Part shown: piece by piece, positions 11,814 through 23,152 of the stretch
Numbering within the stretch: position 1 is the first letter of the stretch
How the letters are laid out: the number at the start of each line of letters is the position of its first letter
Assembly: GCF_018991925.1 (NCBI RefSeq)
Contig: NW_024732415.1
Span: 3,536,049 to 3,600,048, forward strand
Origin: Homarus americanus
Taxonomy: Eukaryota > Arthropoda > Malacostraca > Decapoda > Nephropidae
Length of the DNA stretch: 64,000 nt
Direction: 5' to 3'
The notes under the pieces: model-generated
Told to the model about the DNA's origin: nothing
The model's input: the letters and a program-made list of their open reading frames with translations, nothing else
Databases searched by the model: none
Translations under genes and position numbers: made by a program

Positions 11814-12300
11814 TTACACAGTCTCACTCAACTTTATTAAGTTACCTTTTATTAATGCATTACATAAGAGAGGCATATTCTTTGGCCTATTGCGCTTCTC
11901 CGAGTTTGTCAAGTCCACCAAAGAAAATATACGTTTATAATCAGCATTTGATATTGGGATTATAAACACGGTATTTTGGGACTGTAAAGACGACCCTGAC
12001 AAATTTAGATAATGTGGGATATTTTGTACCCGTATAAATTTCAGATCAAAATAACTCGGTGTTGACATTCTAAGACATGATCTTATGTGACTCACCAGTA
12101 AGCACCAGTCATTGTCAAGATCTTGTTGCTCCTCTTAAATGATCTTGGGAAATTTGGAAGAAAAGTCTGCGATGGAAAGCCGGTCACTGACAAGAGTCGC
12201 TTAAACATTTGAGAGGTTGTGGACTTTCAAGCAGCCAAGAAAATTTAACGCCACCATAAATCTTGCTTGATGGCAAATGATAAAATTAATTCTTGGGATC
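11814..12300 (-). pseudogene. hAT transposase C-terminal remnant
   Basis: The minus-strand open frame at 11814-12095 (93 codons) contains PISNADYKRIFSLVDLTNS followed by RNRPKNMPLLCNALI. Established knowledge: hAT transposases end in a dimerisation domain with the pattern SNA-x-x-ER-x-FS ... RNR(L)...AL(L), and this fits in order and spacing. Upstream the same frame continues as EEQQDLDNDWCLL but meets a stop just before it, and decayed hAT-like sequence can be followed to about 12300. The catalytic DDE part and the BED finger are not seen, so this is a dead fragment. It is unrelated to the small hAT MITE at 52.7 kb as far as can be judged. Confidence 0.65.
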
Positions 12301-13440
12301 CATACCAAACACAACATTGACTGCTGCTATGGCTAATTTCAATACATTATTCCAGATTTACTTCAGGTGAAATAATTTTTTCTCGATTTATACTAAATGT
12401 TAAGTTATTTAAAAAAAAATTATATATGCTAAACGGTGAAATTGGGTCGAAATTATGATAAAAGTTTAAAAATATGTTAAATCTGGGAACAGTGACTTGT
12501 TTCTTGCTGGGTCCGACGCACGAAGCCAGATGACCACTGTCTTGTTTGGGACTAGAGGCTCGCTCACGTTTTGTCAGGGCCATAAATTTTTACCCAATTT
12601 TAGCAAAACTTACAATGTTGAGAATCAACATAACGAATAATTCACAAATAATTATTTCTACCAAGGGACAATTACTCAGCTTAACTGTGATGAACAAAGC
12701 TGAAGAACATATAAGCACAGTGATGAACAAAGCTGAAGAAGAGCATATGAGCATTAATATCAATGTTTTGTGTCCGTGAACATCATCTGTGCTTCATTTT
12801 GGTAGATCAATACTTATATGATAATTAAATCACTTTATTATAACTTGGTTCAAAATTTGGTCTTAACCCCATGTCCATATTCCATTCTAGGCTGGAGGGA
12901 CCGAGTCTTATTAAATGCCACCAAGAAGGCCTATTAGCGCCTTAGACCTTCTATCAGCATCTGCTTCAGCACTCATACCTTCAGTGACGTTATCAGCCAC
13001 CCGTGTATGTCAGAGGCTTTAAGTCAGAGTTGACAGTTTTCTTCTGTCTGATCCAGTAAAAAAAAAAGGTTAAAAATGTCAGGGGAGGAAACTGTGGACT
13101 TCACCGGAAAGGAAGTTTTTCTTGAAGTTCTCCTTTAATTAATCTTATCCCTCACACGGTGTCTCAGTCGTCATCATTCCCCGGCAGCAACACTCACACC
13201 AAGAGGCAGGTGAACGTACGTCTGGCGAAGTTTCTATCCTCATAAGCGTGTCGTTGGAAGCTGGAAAAGAGCGCCAGGTAGTGTTGATAGCTCGTGTTGT
13301 TGTGGTGGAGACACTGGTGTGGTCAATCATCAGGTGAACTAGAACGTCCGTGTGTTTCTCTGTCTCTCTGTCGTGACCCAAGAACATTCTCGACCAGCTG
13401 ACCCGAGGGTGTTGTTCATCCTCTTTTGTTTAACCATTAG
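12301..13440. other. unique sequence with a 36-bp duplication
   Basis: At 12687-12752 a segment containing CAGTGATGAACAAAGCTGAA is directly duplicated. Otherwise no gene is evident. Confidence 0.5.
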
Positions 13441-13441
13441 T

Positions 13442-13442
13442 T

Positions 13443-13523
<81 letters not shown>
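13442..13523. repeat. (AG)n microsatellite, ~80 bp
   Basis: Uninterrupted dinucleotide run. Confidence 0.97.
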
Positions 13524-13525
<2 letters not shown>

Positions 13526-13769
13526 TTCCCGTCTATACCGCCAGGGTGGGGGAGCAACACAACCAAAACAGTTCCAATTAAAAGTTAAAAAAATAATAAT
13601 AAAAATAAAATATAAAAAATAAGTCTACAGAATAAATACAATAAAAATAATAAAGACTTTTATTTCGAGCAAATTCTTCTAAGAGAGAGAAAAGAAACGA
13701 TGAAATTTGGAAACGAAAAAAAATATGTTTCTCGTTTACGCCGCCTGAGGCCTCACTTCTTGACGATGC

Positions 13770-14200
13770 CTACCAGAGGGGGGAGGAGAGAGAATAGGAG
13801 CAGGGCAGGAGGGAAAGGGGGAGGAAGAGGAAAAGGGGAGAAAGGAGAACGGGGAGGAAGGAGGAGAGAATAGGAGAGGAGGAGAAAAAGCAAAGAGGGA
13901 AGGAAGTAGGGAGAGTAGGAAGAAGGGGAGGAAGAAATGAGGGAAGAGGAGCGAAAGAAGGAGGACATGGAGGAGGAGGAGGAGGAGGAGGAGAAAATCA
14001 GGAGAAGCGATGGAATGGGGGAGGAAGAGAAGGAGGAGGAAGAGGAGGAGGTAGAAAAAATAAGAGAGGCAAAGATAAAAAGAAGAAAAAGGTGATGATA
14101 AAGACGATGATGATGATGATAAAACCAAAGGAAACAAAAAAAGAAAAGAAAAACACAAACAAAGGGAGAAAGAACAAGAAGAAAATAAAAGATCAAAGAA

Positions 14201-14232
<32 letters not shown>

Positions 14233-14240
14233 ACTAGAAG
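13770..14240. repeat. polypurine tract (GGA/GAA-rich)
   Basis: About 470 bases nearly all purine on the plus strand, ending in an (AGA)n run at 14195-14240. Open frames on either strand (poly-Ser/Leu or Lys/Arg) are artefacts. Confidence 0.9.
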
Positions 14241-14560
14241 AAAGTTCGGAAATAATAAGAATTATCGCAACAATTCCCACAAGTTAAGGGGGGGAAGCCA
14301 ATTACACCTCACACTAGAACTCACAATTTACCAACCGGCGTCCAGCTTACCGAACCCGCCTTAACCCGCCTCGTTAAACACCTCTTACACAACCGAGCTC
14401 GTTCACTATCTCTGTGGGTGATGTATGCTGGGGGTAGGTTTTATTATTGAGGGGAAATTTGATTAATGATGGAAAAATGGTAAGAGGGGAAGTGAGGTGT
14501 TTGGGTAATCGGGTGTGTGAGGTGGGCTAATGTGTACACCTGGTGGTCCAATCACGACCA
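14241..14560. other. unique sequence
   Basis: No gene or repeat supported. Confidence 0.4.
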
Positions 14561-14564
14561 GGTG

Positions 14565-14770
14565 TGGTTAATGGTGGTGGTGATGGTAGTTGGTAGTGGG
14601 GGGGGGTGTTGGTAGTGGTGGTGATGGTGGTGGTGGTAGTTGGTAGTGGGGGTGGTAGTAGTAGGGGTGTTGGTAATGGTGGTAGTTGGTAGTGGGGGTG
14701 GTGATGGTGGTAGTGGTGTGGTGGTGAGAGTGGTAGTGGTGGTGTTGGTGATGATGGTAGTGAAAAAATG
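14565..14770. repeat. GGT-rich minisatellite
   Basis: Repeats of TGGTAGTTGGTAGTGGGGGT with GATGGTGGT variants. Confidence 0.85.
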
Positions 14771-15225
14771 ATAGTTGCGGTTTATACACGTCTCCGTCTC
14801 TCCTCCTACATCACTTGTCTCCAGGAAGGGGCGTTACATAGGTCTTCCACGCACCTGCACCTGATAATTTCCCTCCTTCCCCGTTTCCTCCGTGCGTTGC
14901 TATGACGACACCGAGACAGATAGACGCCATCCTCTCGTTGCCATGACGACTACGGATGTAAACAGGTATGGCGATGTCTGCTGTGAATAGGTGTCATATT
15001 CTGGTTGTCACGACAGTAAATAGGAGTCGTGTTCTGGTTGTCATGGCGGCTTCTGGTGCAAACAGGTGTCAGCTTCTGTTTACCAAGACGACCTTTAGGT
15101 AAACAGAGACTATTGTTTGTCGTTGCGTCGTGTTGTTTGGTTTTCTGCATATCTTCAGGCTAAATATTCCGTTTTATCCAGTCTCTTCTGTTAATCGAGG
15201 TTCCCTAATGTTTTGACTCGAAATC
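14771..15225. other. unique sequence with CATGACGAC/TTGTCATGGCG echoes
   Basis: Weakly repeated phrases of about 45 bp (gttctggttgtca, aacaggtgtca) suggest a very old tandem repeat. No gene is seen. Confidence 0.4.
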
Positions 15226-15228
15226 TAA

Positions 15229-15300
15229 TCTAACCTAACCTAACCTAACTTAACCTAACCTAACCAAAGCTAACCTAACCTAACCTAACCTAACCTTAAC
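15229..15300. repeat. interstitial telomere-type (TAACC)n
   Basis: About thirteen TAACC units, with a few variants, equal to the complement of GGTTA. TTAGG is the ancestral arthropod telomere repeat. Short runs of the same kind recur at 30553-30612, 52087-52100, 55527-55545 and 58797-58822. Confidence 0.85.
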
Positions 15301-15309
15301 CCAGCTGAA

Positions 15310-15800
15310 CCTAATCTACCTTTAACATAGGGGAGGGGAGGGGGGAGGCCAGGAGTAGGGGAGAGGAGAGGAGGGGTGGATGGGAGGGAGAAACGAGGAG
15401 AAGAGAAAAGGAGAGGTAAGGGGAGGGAAGAAAGGAAAAGAGAGAGGGGGGAAGGTGGGGAGAGGGGAAGGGGGAGGGAGGAAAGGCGAGATATACCCCA
15501 GAATTTATTCCCCTACTAATACATTAAGCAGTAATTACCTCCCCTTCCCTCTCCCCCCCACTCTATTCCCTCTTACCCTACCCTCTTCCTCTTCCCAATC
15601 TCTTCCCTCACTCAACTTTCCTCTAACCTTTCTTCCGTTTTCCCCTTCCCCTTACTCTCCTCACCCACTCCCTTCTTCCTCTTCTCCCCTCTTCCTCTTC
15701 CCCCTCTCTTTCTCTTCTTCCTCTTCTCCCCTCTTCCTCTTCCCCCTCTCTTTCTCTTCTTCCTCTTTTCCCCTCTCTTTCTATCTTCCCCCTTCCCTTC
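15310..15800. repeat. purine tract then pyrimidine minisatellite
   Basis: GGGGA-type purine run to about 15490, then a TCTTCCTCTTCTCCCC repeat from about 15660 to 15800. The switch of purine strand between them gives an imperfect mirror. Confidence 0.8.
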
Positions 15801-15923
15801 TCTCCAGATTAGGGTCACCCAAACCCCCCTTTTCCAATCAACTGATATGGGGGCCTCATGCAACGAATGGCTGAATGGGAGGACTTTCTAACCCCCTTCC
15901 TATATTTCATGAGGCTGGTACAC

Positions 15924-15929
<6 letters not shown>

Positions 15930-15960
<31 letters not shown>

Positions 15961-15970
15961 TCTCTCTCAG
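15930..15970. repeat. (CT)n microsatellite
   Basis: CT run with one C insertion. Confidence 0.9.
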
Positions 15971-16051
15971 GCGCCTATTCCATCCCAAGAGATTATTGGA
16001 AGTCTCTCTGTCTCTCAAGCTGGGTAAGGGAGAGATAATCTATTTAGTGGT

Positions 16052-16052
16052 T

Positions 16053-16136
<84 letters not shown>
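16052..16136. repeat. (AG)n microsatellite, ~84 bp
   Basis: Uninterrupted AG run. With the CT run 90 bases upstream it forms a potential long inverted pair. Confidence 0.97.
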
Positions 16137-16138
<2 letters not shown>

Positions 16139-16289
16139 ATGCCTCTAATGACGTATTACCCAGAAAGACACAGACACACACAGACACGTGACCTCATCAG
16201 ATATAATCGTTGACCCAGTGACCCACCTCTACTGTGACCTTACCTGCATATGTTGTCTTATTACACACAGGTGCTTTTGGTAACCATGC

Positions 16290-16357
16290 ATAATTCCTCT
16301 TCTTCAACTTCCTCTTCCTGCTCTTCCTCTTCTTCCTCCCCCTCTTCATCTTCCTCC

Positions 16358-16392
<35 letters not shown>

Positions 16393-16715
16393 CTCCTTAT
16401 CTTCGTCCTCCACCACTACCCCCTCCATCTCTTCGACCTCTTCTACCTACTCCTCCACCTCTTCCACCTCCTCCTCGACCTCTCTCACCTCCTCCTTGAC
16501 CTCTTCCACCTCCTCCACGAACTCTCTCACCTCCTCCTTGACCTCTTCCACCTCCTCCTCGACCTCCCACCTCCTCCTTGACCTCTTCCACCTCTTCCTC
16601 GACCTCTCCCACCTCCTCCTCGACCTCCCCCACCTCCTCCTGACCTCTCCCACCTCCTCCTCGACCTCTTCCACCTCCTCCTCGACCTCTTCCACCTCCT
16701 CCTCGACCTACCACA
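16290..16715. repeat. (TCC)n plus 18-bp minisatellite
   Basis: TCTTCC/TCC trinucleotides lead into about 18 copies of a CTCCTCGACCTCTTCCAC-type unit. A 230-residue frame of poly-Ser then Ser-Thr repeats results, and strong Glu/Arg or Gly/Arg frames result on the other strand. All three are explained by the repeat. Confidence 0.9.
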
Positions 16716-17009
16716 CCTCCTTCTTCTCCACCTCCTATGCTTGGTATTCATATTATACCACCACTCGACCCCAAGTGGAGTGGTACTCAGCAAGGACTAA
16801 GCCACGGTGCCAAGAGTGCCAGACAGGCGGCACTTCCTCCTTCACCACCCCCACCACAATGTACAGATCAGTCAAGAGATCCCAAGGGCTCATAAGCATC
16901 CAGTCTCAGTGCAAAAACGACGCCATTTTTCCCCACAATTAGATATGATAATTTAAGGTTTATTCCGGTAAAGTCTCAGAGTATTTTTGACGCCATTAAT
17001 CTATCTAAG

Positions 17010-17014
<5 letters not shown>

Positions 17015-17063
<49 letters not shown>
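17015..17063. repeat. (AG)n microsatellite
   Basis: Uninterrupted AG run. Confidence 0.97.
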
Positions 17064-17066
<3 letters not shown>

Positions 17067-17089
17067 TCAAGACTATGATATATAAAAAC

Positions 17090-17310
17090 AATGAATAAGT
17101 CAATGAATGATATAGAGAACAACTTGTGAATGGTTAAGTGAATAAACTAGTTAATGAACCGGAATGACCCAGTTGATGACTTAATAAATGAATGAATGAG
17201 TAGTGTGTATAACATCAGGCTGTCTCGGGGAACGCATGCATGAATGTATGACTGAATGAATGACTGTGAGTAGCACCAGAATGACTGAGTGATTGAATGA
17301 AGGAATGAGG
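17090..17310. repeat. degenerate (TGAA/TGAC)n
   Basis: Loose tetranucleotide repetition of AATGAATGACTG phrases. Confidence 0.6.
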
Positions 17311-17355
17311 AATGAATTTAAAACTTACAAAATTACCCAATAAATACTAAAAACA

Positions 17356-17357
<2 letters not shown>

Positions 17358-17438
<81 letters not shown>

Positions 17439-17444
17439 TCTTAA
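17358..17444. repeat. (TAA)n microsatellite
   Basis: Trinucleotide run with one C substitution. Confidence 0.97.
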
Positions 17445-17599
17445 CAACAAATTAAGAATACAATTTACGACGAAATAGGGAGTGAAATGGTGATATTATT
17501 TTTTTCGTGAATGAAATGAATGAAAGAATGAGTTCGTGAAATGAAGGAAGGAAATTGGGTAATGGCGATGGGGAAATGATCATGACTACTATTCCAGTG

Positions 17600-17990
17600 G
17601 TAGATTATTGGTGATGGTGGTAGAGGTGGTGGTGGTGGTGGTGGTGGTAGAGGTGGTGGCAGTGATGGTGGTGATGGTGGTGGTGATGGCTGATGGTGGT
17701 GGTGGTGGTAGAAGTGGTGGTGGTGGTGGTAGAGGTTGTGATGGCGATAGTGGTGGTAGTGATGGTGGTAGAGGTGATGGTAGTGGTAGAGATGGTGAAG
17801 GTGTTGGTGGTGAAGATGTTGGTGGTGATGGCTGATGGTGGTGGTGGTGGTAGAAGTGGTGGTGGTGGTGGTGGTAGAGGTGGTGATGGAGATAGTAGTG
17901 GTAGTGATGGTGGTAGAGGTGATGGTAGTGGTAGAGATGGTGAAGGTGTTGGTGGTGAAGATGTTGGTGGTGATGGTGGTTGTGGTGATG
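17600..17990. repeat. GGT-rich satellite with ~145-bp tandem duplication
   Basis: The block from about 17685 to 17829 is repeated almost exactly from about 17830 to 17973, including TGAAGGTGTTGGTGGTGAAG and the GATGGCTGATGG junction. The first copy has small differences (GGTTGTGATGGCGATAGTGG against GGTGGTGATGGAGATAGTAG). Confidence 0.85.
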
Positions 17991-18069
17991 ATGCTAATAA
18001 TTATAATGATGGCTAAGAATAACCTCTTGTGTATGGCGTTAAGATGATACTAACAACAACACAAACATC

Positions 18070-18160
<91 letters not shown>

Positions 18161-18161
18161 T
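18070..18161. repeat. (TAA)n microsatellite, ~92 bp
   Basis: Uninterrupted. It gives a poly-Ile frame on the minus strand. Confidence 0.97.
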
Positions 18162-18439
18162 TTTGACCTACAATCTTGATCACCACAACTGCCTCCCCCC
18201 CCCCCACAACTAACCCTCCCTCTAATTTTCGGCTAACGAGGCAATTAGGTAGTTAGCTTCCTTGTTAGGGTGGGGGAGGGGGTAGGTAGTTTAGAGATAG
18301 CATCATTCAATTTCCTCCCTTAGATCTCTTCCTCCTTCCTAACTACCTTCTTTATCAAGCCTATCTCACCCACTTCCTCCTATGTCCTCCTCTCCTCTCC
18401 TCCCCTCCCCTCATCGTGGCCGTGACCGAGTTCTATTTC

Positions 18440-18839
18440 ATCATTTAATTTATTTATATATTTTAGTGTTGTTTTTTGTTTTTTTTGTTTGTTCATTTTT
18501 CCAGATTCTCTCTCATTTCTCAATTTGTTTCTCTTTAAAAATAATTTATCGTTGTTTTTACACTTTTCTCAATTTTCTTTTTTCACTTTTTTTACTACTT
18601 TTTTTTTTTTTACACTTATCCACTTTTTGTCTATCTGTCTCTCTCTTTCTTGCATTTTCTAATTATTACTTTTTTTCTTCAAATCTCTCTACTTTTCATC
18701 CTTTCTCTCGTTCATCACCTATCTCTTACCTTTTCTTTCCCTTACTTTTTTTCCAACTCTCTCTTTCACTTTCTCTCTCATTCTTGCTCATTCTTCCAAA
18801 ATATTCTCTTAAGCTTTCTCTCAAAACAACTCAAACATA

Positions 18840-18840
<1 letters not shown>
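18440..18840. repeat. T-rich pyrimidine tract
   Basis: TTTTC/CTCTC-rich. Open frames are Phe/Leu/Ser-rich artefacts. A GA run follows at 18842-18876. Confidence 0.75.
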
Positions 18841-18878
<38 letters not shown>

Positions 18879-19149
18879 CCCCCCTCAAAATTTCCAATAC
18901 TATGCAAATTTATCCCCTCCCTCCCACCTCTCCATCTCATCTCCAAAACATGAATCACCACCTAAGAAACACACACCTCCGTTTCACATTTCTTGGCCCC
19001 TTTTTTCAGATAGTTGTGGTCGTTCTTTATATAGAAGACCAGAGGAGTAACAGCGGCCTCTTGAGTGATATATAAAGACAAAATGAGTTATTGAACATAT
19101 TTATAGGAAGTGTATCAACAGATATTGGATCACGTGACGGATTAGGTAG

Positions 19150-19440
19150 CATCAGCTTGTGTTAGTCTGAGGATGAGAAAAAAAATATTGTGGGTTAAAA
19201 TTTGCGTTTTTATTGTGGATGTGGGGGGGTGGGGGTGTGGGGTAGGAATGATGTGGGGGGGGATAGTGATATTGGGTGGTGATAATGGTGAACGATAATG
19301 GTGATAGGTGATAATAATGGTATACTATAAGTTTGTGATGGTGGATGGTATTAATGGTAGATGATGATGGTGGTGATAAGGACAATGAGAAAAATAGTAA
19401 TAGCAATAATAGAAAAAGTAATAGAATTTCCATGTTATAA
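19150..19440. repeat. GATGGTGGT-like low-complexity tract
   Basis: Purine/GT-rich imperfect repeat. No gene is seen. Confidence 0.55.
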
Positions 19441-19853
19441 TTGGCTTATAAAAGAGGGGATTTAATTACAGGTAACTAATCCACAACTCCCCCCCCCTAA
19501 AAAAAATCCAATAGCACAGACCCACGCCATAAATTCACCCATACGCCATCAAAAAGACCATAAGAACGACACCTAAACACCATAACCCTCTTTATCTCTC
19601 AACGACATCCTTTTTCTCCCTCTTGAATCCTGCTCTTTATTGCCCACCAAGATGTCAAGTGACTGCAACAACAACTATGAACCATAAAAGGGTGATTTAT
19701 CCCTCTTTAATAAGTTGGTTATCTTGTGGTTAACATTTTTTTCCCCCCCGTTTGTCGATTGTGTTTTATTTCCTATGTGTGATTTGTGGGTTGTGTAATG
19801 AGACGTCGTGTGTCATGTTAAAGTGAAGGGATTGAAGGTAGGGTATATTGTTG

Positions 19854-19856
<3 letters not shown>
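19441..19856. other. unique sequence
   Basis: Nothing recognised. Confidence 0.4.

Positions 19857-19906
<50 letters not shown>
19857..19906. repeat. (TG)n microsatellite
   Basis: Uninterrupted TG run. Confidence 0.97.
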
Positions 19907-19907
<1 letters not shown>

Positions 19908-20240
19908 AAAGTTTTCACAGGTTCAGGGACCCAACAAGAAGTCACTGATGGTCAACAAATGCAATACTAAATTTCACAGGTTCACGGGGCCATTGTTTTT
20001 TAATCTCGTGGATTGACTCTCGAATCTAAAGTTGATAAAAGGAATTATTTTTCTTCTCTGTAAGGGTAAAAGTAGAATTCTATACGTTTTTCATTGCGTA
20101 AATATTCAAATTAGCTCCTTTAAGAGTCGAGTAATATCCTTAATTCATTGTCCAAATAAAACTTTCTTCATGATAATTTAATGTAAATATAAGTTTTGCA
20201 TTAAATATTGAACGTCCTCAGTGACTATAGAGGGTCGGAC
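19907..20240. other. unique AT-rich sequence
   Basis: Contains two copies of a TTTCACAGGTTCA phrase about 70 bases apart (near 19912 and 19971). No gene is seen. Confidence 0.4.
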
Positions 20241-20249
20241 CTGCTGGTG

Positions 20250-20405
20250 TTGGGGAAGGAAGGGGTGAGGGGCGGGGAAGAAAGGGTGAGGGGCGGGGAA
20301 GGAAGGGTGAGGGGCGGGGAAGAAAGGGTGAGGGGCGGGGAAGAAAGGGTGTGGGGGCGGGGAAGGAAGAGTGTGAGGCGGGGAAGGATGGAGGAGGGGA
20401 GGGGA
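20250..20405. repeat. 21-bp G-rich minisatellite, ~7 copies
   Basis: Unit contains GGGGCGGGGAAGGAAGGGTG. It has G4-forming potential on the plus strand. Long frames in all directions are due to the 21-bp (7-codon) period. Confidence 0.9.
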
Positions 20406-20409
20406 ACGG

Positions 20410-20870
20410 GGTAAAGCATGGCGTGACCTCCTTGGCAAGCGGGTCATCAACCTCCCACCCTACTAGCTTGACCCAATAACTCACAAACAACAACAACACG
20501 AGATCATAAGCTAAAGACTAATACTCAACCATATATTCCATCAAACTACCTTAAAAAAAATGTAATATATTTCTTCCTTAACCATATATATTTACGTCAT
20601 ATTAAAATATATTGAATCAGCTCTACATAGGTTAGATGAATCTGTGTATAACCGACCATTTCCCTTCGCTGACGTCATCTCAAACACCAAGAAGTTAAGT
20701 AATTTTTATCGGAGTTCCTCACAACGAAACTATGCCCCGAGATTTTATTTATTTATTTAATTTTTTTTTTTTTTAGAGTTTTCAAGTTTTATAGATTTTA
20801 TGGAAACTGTCAACAATAACAATGAAAAATGATGGTACTTGACGATGTCCCTTTATTGGCGGTAAAGGAA
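20410..20870. other. unique AT-rich sequence
   Basis: No supported feature. Confidence 0.4.
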
Positions 20871-20875
20871 AGTGT

Positions 20876-21120
20876 TACGGACGGACGGGCGGATGGAAGG
20901 AGGGATGGACAGAAGGATAGGCGGAGAGATGGGCAGAAGTAAGGAAGGAGGGATGGACAGAAGGAAGTAAGGAAGGAGGAAAGGATAAACGAAGGAAATA
21001 AAAGAAGTAAGAAAGGAAAAAAGATTAGATGGAGGGATGGAGAGAAGGTGGGAGAGAAGGATAGTGGGTATGAACAGAGGGAAGGAGAGATGAGGAGAGT
21101 GAGAGAAGAAAGAAAGAGAA
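20876..21120. repeat. GGA-rich degenerate repeat
   Basis: Variations on AAGGAGGGATGGACAGAAGG. Confidence 0.75.
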
Positions 21121-21158
21121 TAAGACTAACAAGAGAAAGGACAATCTTCTTCTATCAG

Positions 21159-21213
<55 letters not shown>
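21159..21213. repeat. (CA)n microsatellite
   Basis: Uninterrupted CA run. Confidence 0.97.
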
Positions 21214-21215
<2 letters not shown>

Positions 21216-21488
21216 AACTAAATGTCACCCAATTTCCTGTATATGAACCGATCATGATAAACAGACAGACACAATTATTTCAACATTGTACTACAGTGAG
21301 GTAAAATGGGACAGGACTCACACATGTATAGAGACAGATATTTATAGTTATTAATTACCTACTAACTTGTTATAAAAACTGCTACAATAGGAAGTAATGT
21401 ACCTATTATAATTAACCTGTGTAGGGTGTGACGTCAGACCCATGTGACTGACCACCTGGGTTGACTAGTAAGGCCTTCATGGTGTACG

Positions 21489-21664
21489 AGGTCAGCAGAG
21501 GTCAACACAGGTCCAACACGAGGTCAACATAGGTCCAACATGAGGTCAACAAGAGATTAACACAGGTCAACACAGGTCAACATGAGGTCTACAAGAGATT
21601 AACACAGGTCAATACAGGTCAACATGAGGTCAGCACGAGGGCAACACAGGTCAACATGAGGTCA
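21489..21664 (+). repeat. minisatellite of AGGTCA half-sites
   Basis: Eleven exact AGGTCA hexamers and three one-base variants occur in about 175 bases, all on the plus strand. Many neighbours are four bases apart (AGGTCA-acac-AGGTCA) or five (AGGTCA-acatg-AGGTCA), i.e. DR4 and DR5 geometry. AGGTCA is the consensus half-site of nuclear receptors such as RXR/USP heterodimers. The array is a diverged minisatellite. Whether any receptor binds is not shown. Confidence 0.8.
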
Positions 21665-21679
21665 ACACGAGGGCAAGAC

Positions 21680-22390
21680 TAGTTCATCACAAGAAAAAAA
21701 GCGAAAAAAAACAACGAATTGAAAGACAAATTGGTACTATGAGAATGAAATAACGATTGATATACCAACAAATAAACGCACCAAATTATTACTAAAGTCA
21801 GATAAACAAACAAACACAAATGTATTAATGAAGGAGTTAAATTAAAATCTGACTAAACTGACAGACAAACGGACAAATTCTCTAACAAATCCTAATTATC
21901 TTAAATACATTAAGGTTAAAAAAACATACAGACAGACACATTATAATTCAGTAAACAAATATAATACATTAATTATACAAACAGACAAGACTACTTACGA
22001 TTTCTGCTTCAGTGGGTAGAGAGAGAGAGAGAGAGAGAGAGAGACTAATGTATAAGTTTATTCTAATTCCTGTGTTGTAAATTAATATCATCTCCTACGA
22101 CTCTGTAACATACACACTGTATCTTGACTCACGAGCCACCGTAAGTTACAGTCAGGTGTTGGGCTCCTTGTGTCAGTTGGTGCCACTTACGACTCCATTG
22201 GCTGTATCTTTATAACTAGTATTTACCCCTGTCGTTCATGCAATATTGACCTTACCTGTGCATGGCCATAAGGACGAGGCTCCTTCAACCATCACATTCA
22301 CTAATCGAAGATCTCACTGAATTTTGAGCTTTAACTTCCTGGGCTATAAGGCTAAAACTACCTTGCATTTACAACTCTCCGGTCATGCTA
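21680..22390. other. unique sequence with short (GA)n at 22018-22044
   Basis: AT-rich, with scattered ACAGACA/ACAAACA phrases. No gene is seen. Confidence 0.45.
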
Positions 22391-22394
22391 CGAA

Positions 22395-22985
22395 GGCAGG
22401 GGATTTCAAACCCTATGGAGAGAGATAGTATGGCTTACATCAGTTTACTCACGTAACCTTACAGCCTGTTATTGAAGATGAGGGATTCTTAGCTCTATGA
22501 AGATTGACAGTAGGGGTGATATTACCCTATACACGTAATCTTCTGATAATAATACCATAGTGAAGAGATTTAGAGCCTATCTAAGTAAACGATAGAGGCA
22601 ATATTACCCCCAGAGGAGTTTTAACCCTATCTAGAGAGACAATAAAGACGATATTTCCCTGGACACGTGACCTGACACTCATACTACCTGGGTCAAGGAG
22701 GCTTTTCACCTTTATCTAGATGGACAATAAAGGCGTATATTCCTTTACACGTGTAACTTTACATCATTTTAAAGAAACCAGGAGATTTTCAACCTTAAGC
22801 AGATGGACAAAAGGCAAAATTACCCTACACATTCAATTCTTCATCTTAATATTCAATGTAAGGGATTTTCACTCCTATGAATATAAACAATAAAGTCGAT
22901 ATTCCTCTGCATAAATTACCTGCCGACCATAAAGGAATTTCAACCTTACGTACCAAAATAATAAAGGCGAGGCGTACACACGATT
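22395..22985. repeat. degenerate ~85-bp tandem array, ~7-8 units
   Basis: Units start near 22397, 22482, 22567, 22612 (after a truncated unit), 22695, 22775, 22858 and 22930. Each keeps three landmarks in order: GGGATTTTCAACCCTAT, then GACAATAAAGGCGATATT, then CCCTACACACGTAACCTTAC. Identity between units is low (about 60-70% by eye), so it is old. Confidence 0.7.
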
Positions 22986-23052
22986 ATTTTGGAGGTGGTT
23001 TATCGTGGTTTATCTCTTTATGAGTCTGTTTTATTTGAGGCCTGGCTGAGAC

Positions 23053-23152
23053 GTGGTGGGGTGGTGGGGGTGGTGGGGGTGGGTGGGGGGGGGATTGGGG
23101 TGGGGGTGGTGGGGTGGGGGTGGGTGGGGGGGTGGTGGGGGGTGGGGGTGTC
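23053..23152 (+). repeat. G-rich tract, strong G-quadruplex potential
   Basis: About 100 bases made of GGGGTGGT, GGGGGTGGGT and runs of up to nine G, giving many possible four-run quadruplexes. No C runs interrupt it. Confidence 0.85.

Noticed and set aside
16250..16942. 230-residue poly-Ser/Thr frame
   Set aside because: TCC trinucleotide and 18-bp repeat; the unique tail after 16730 shows no family features.
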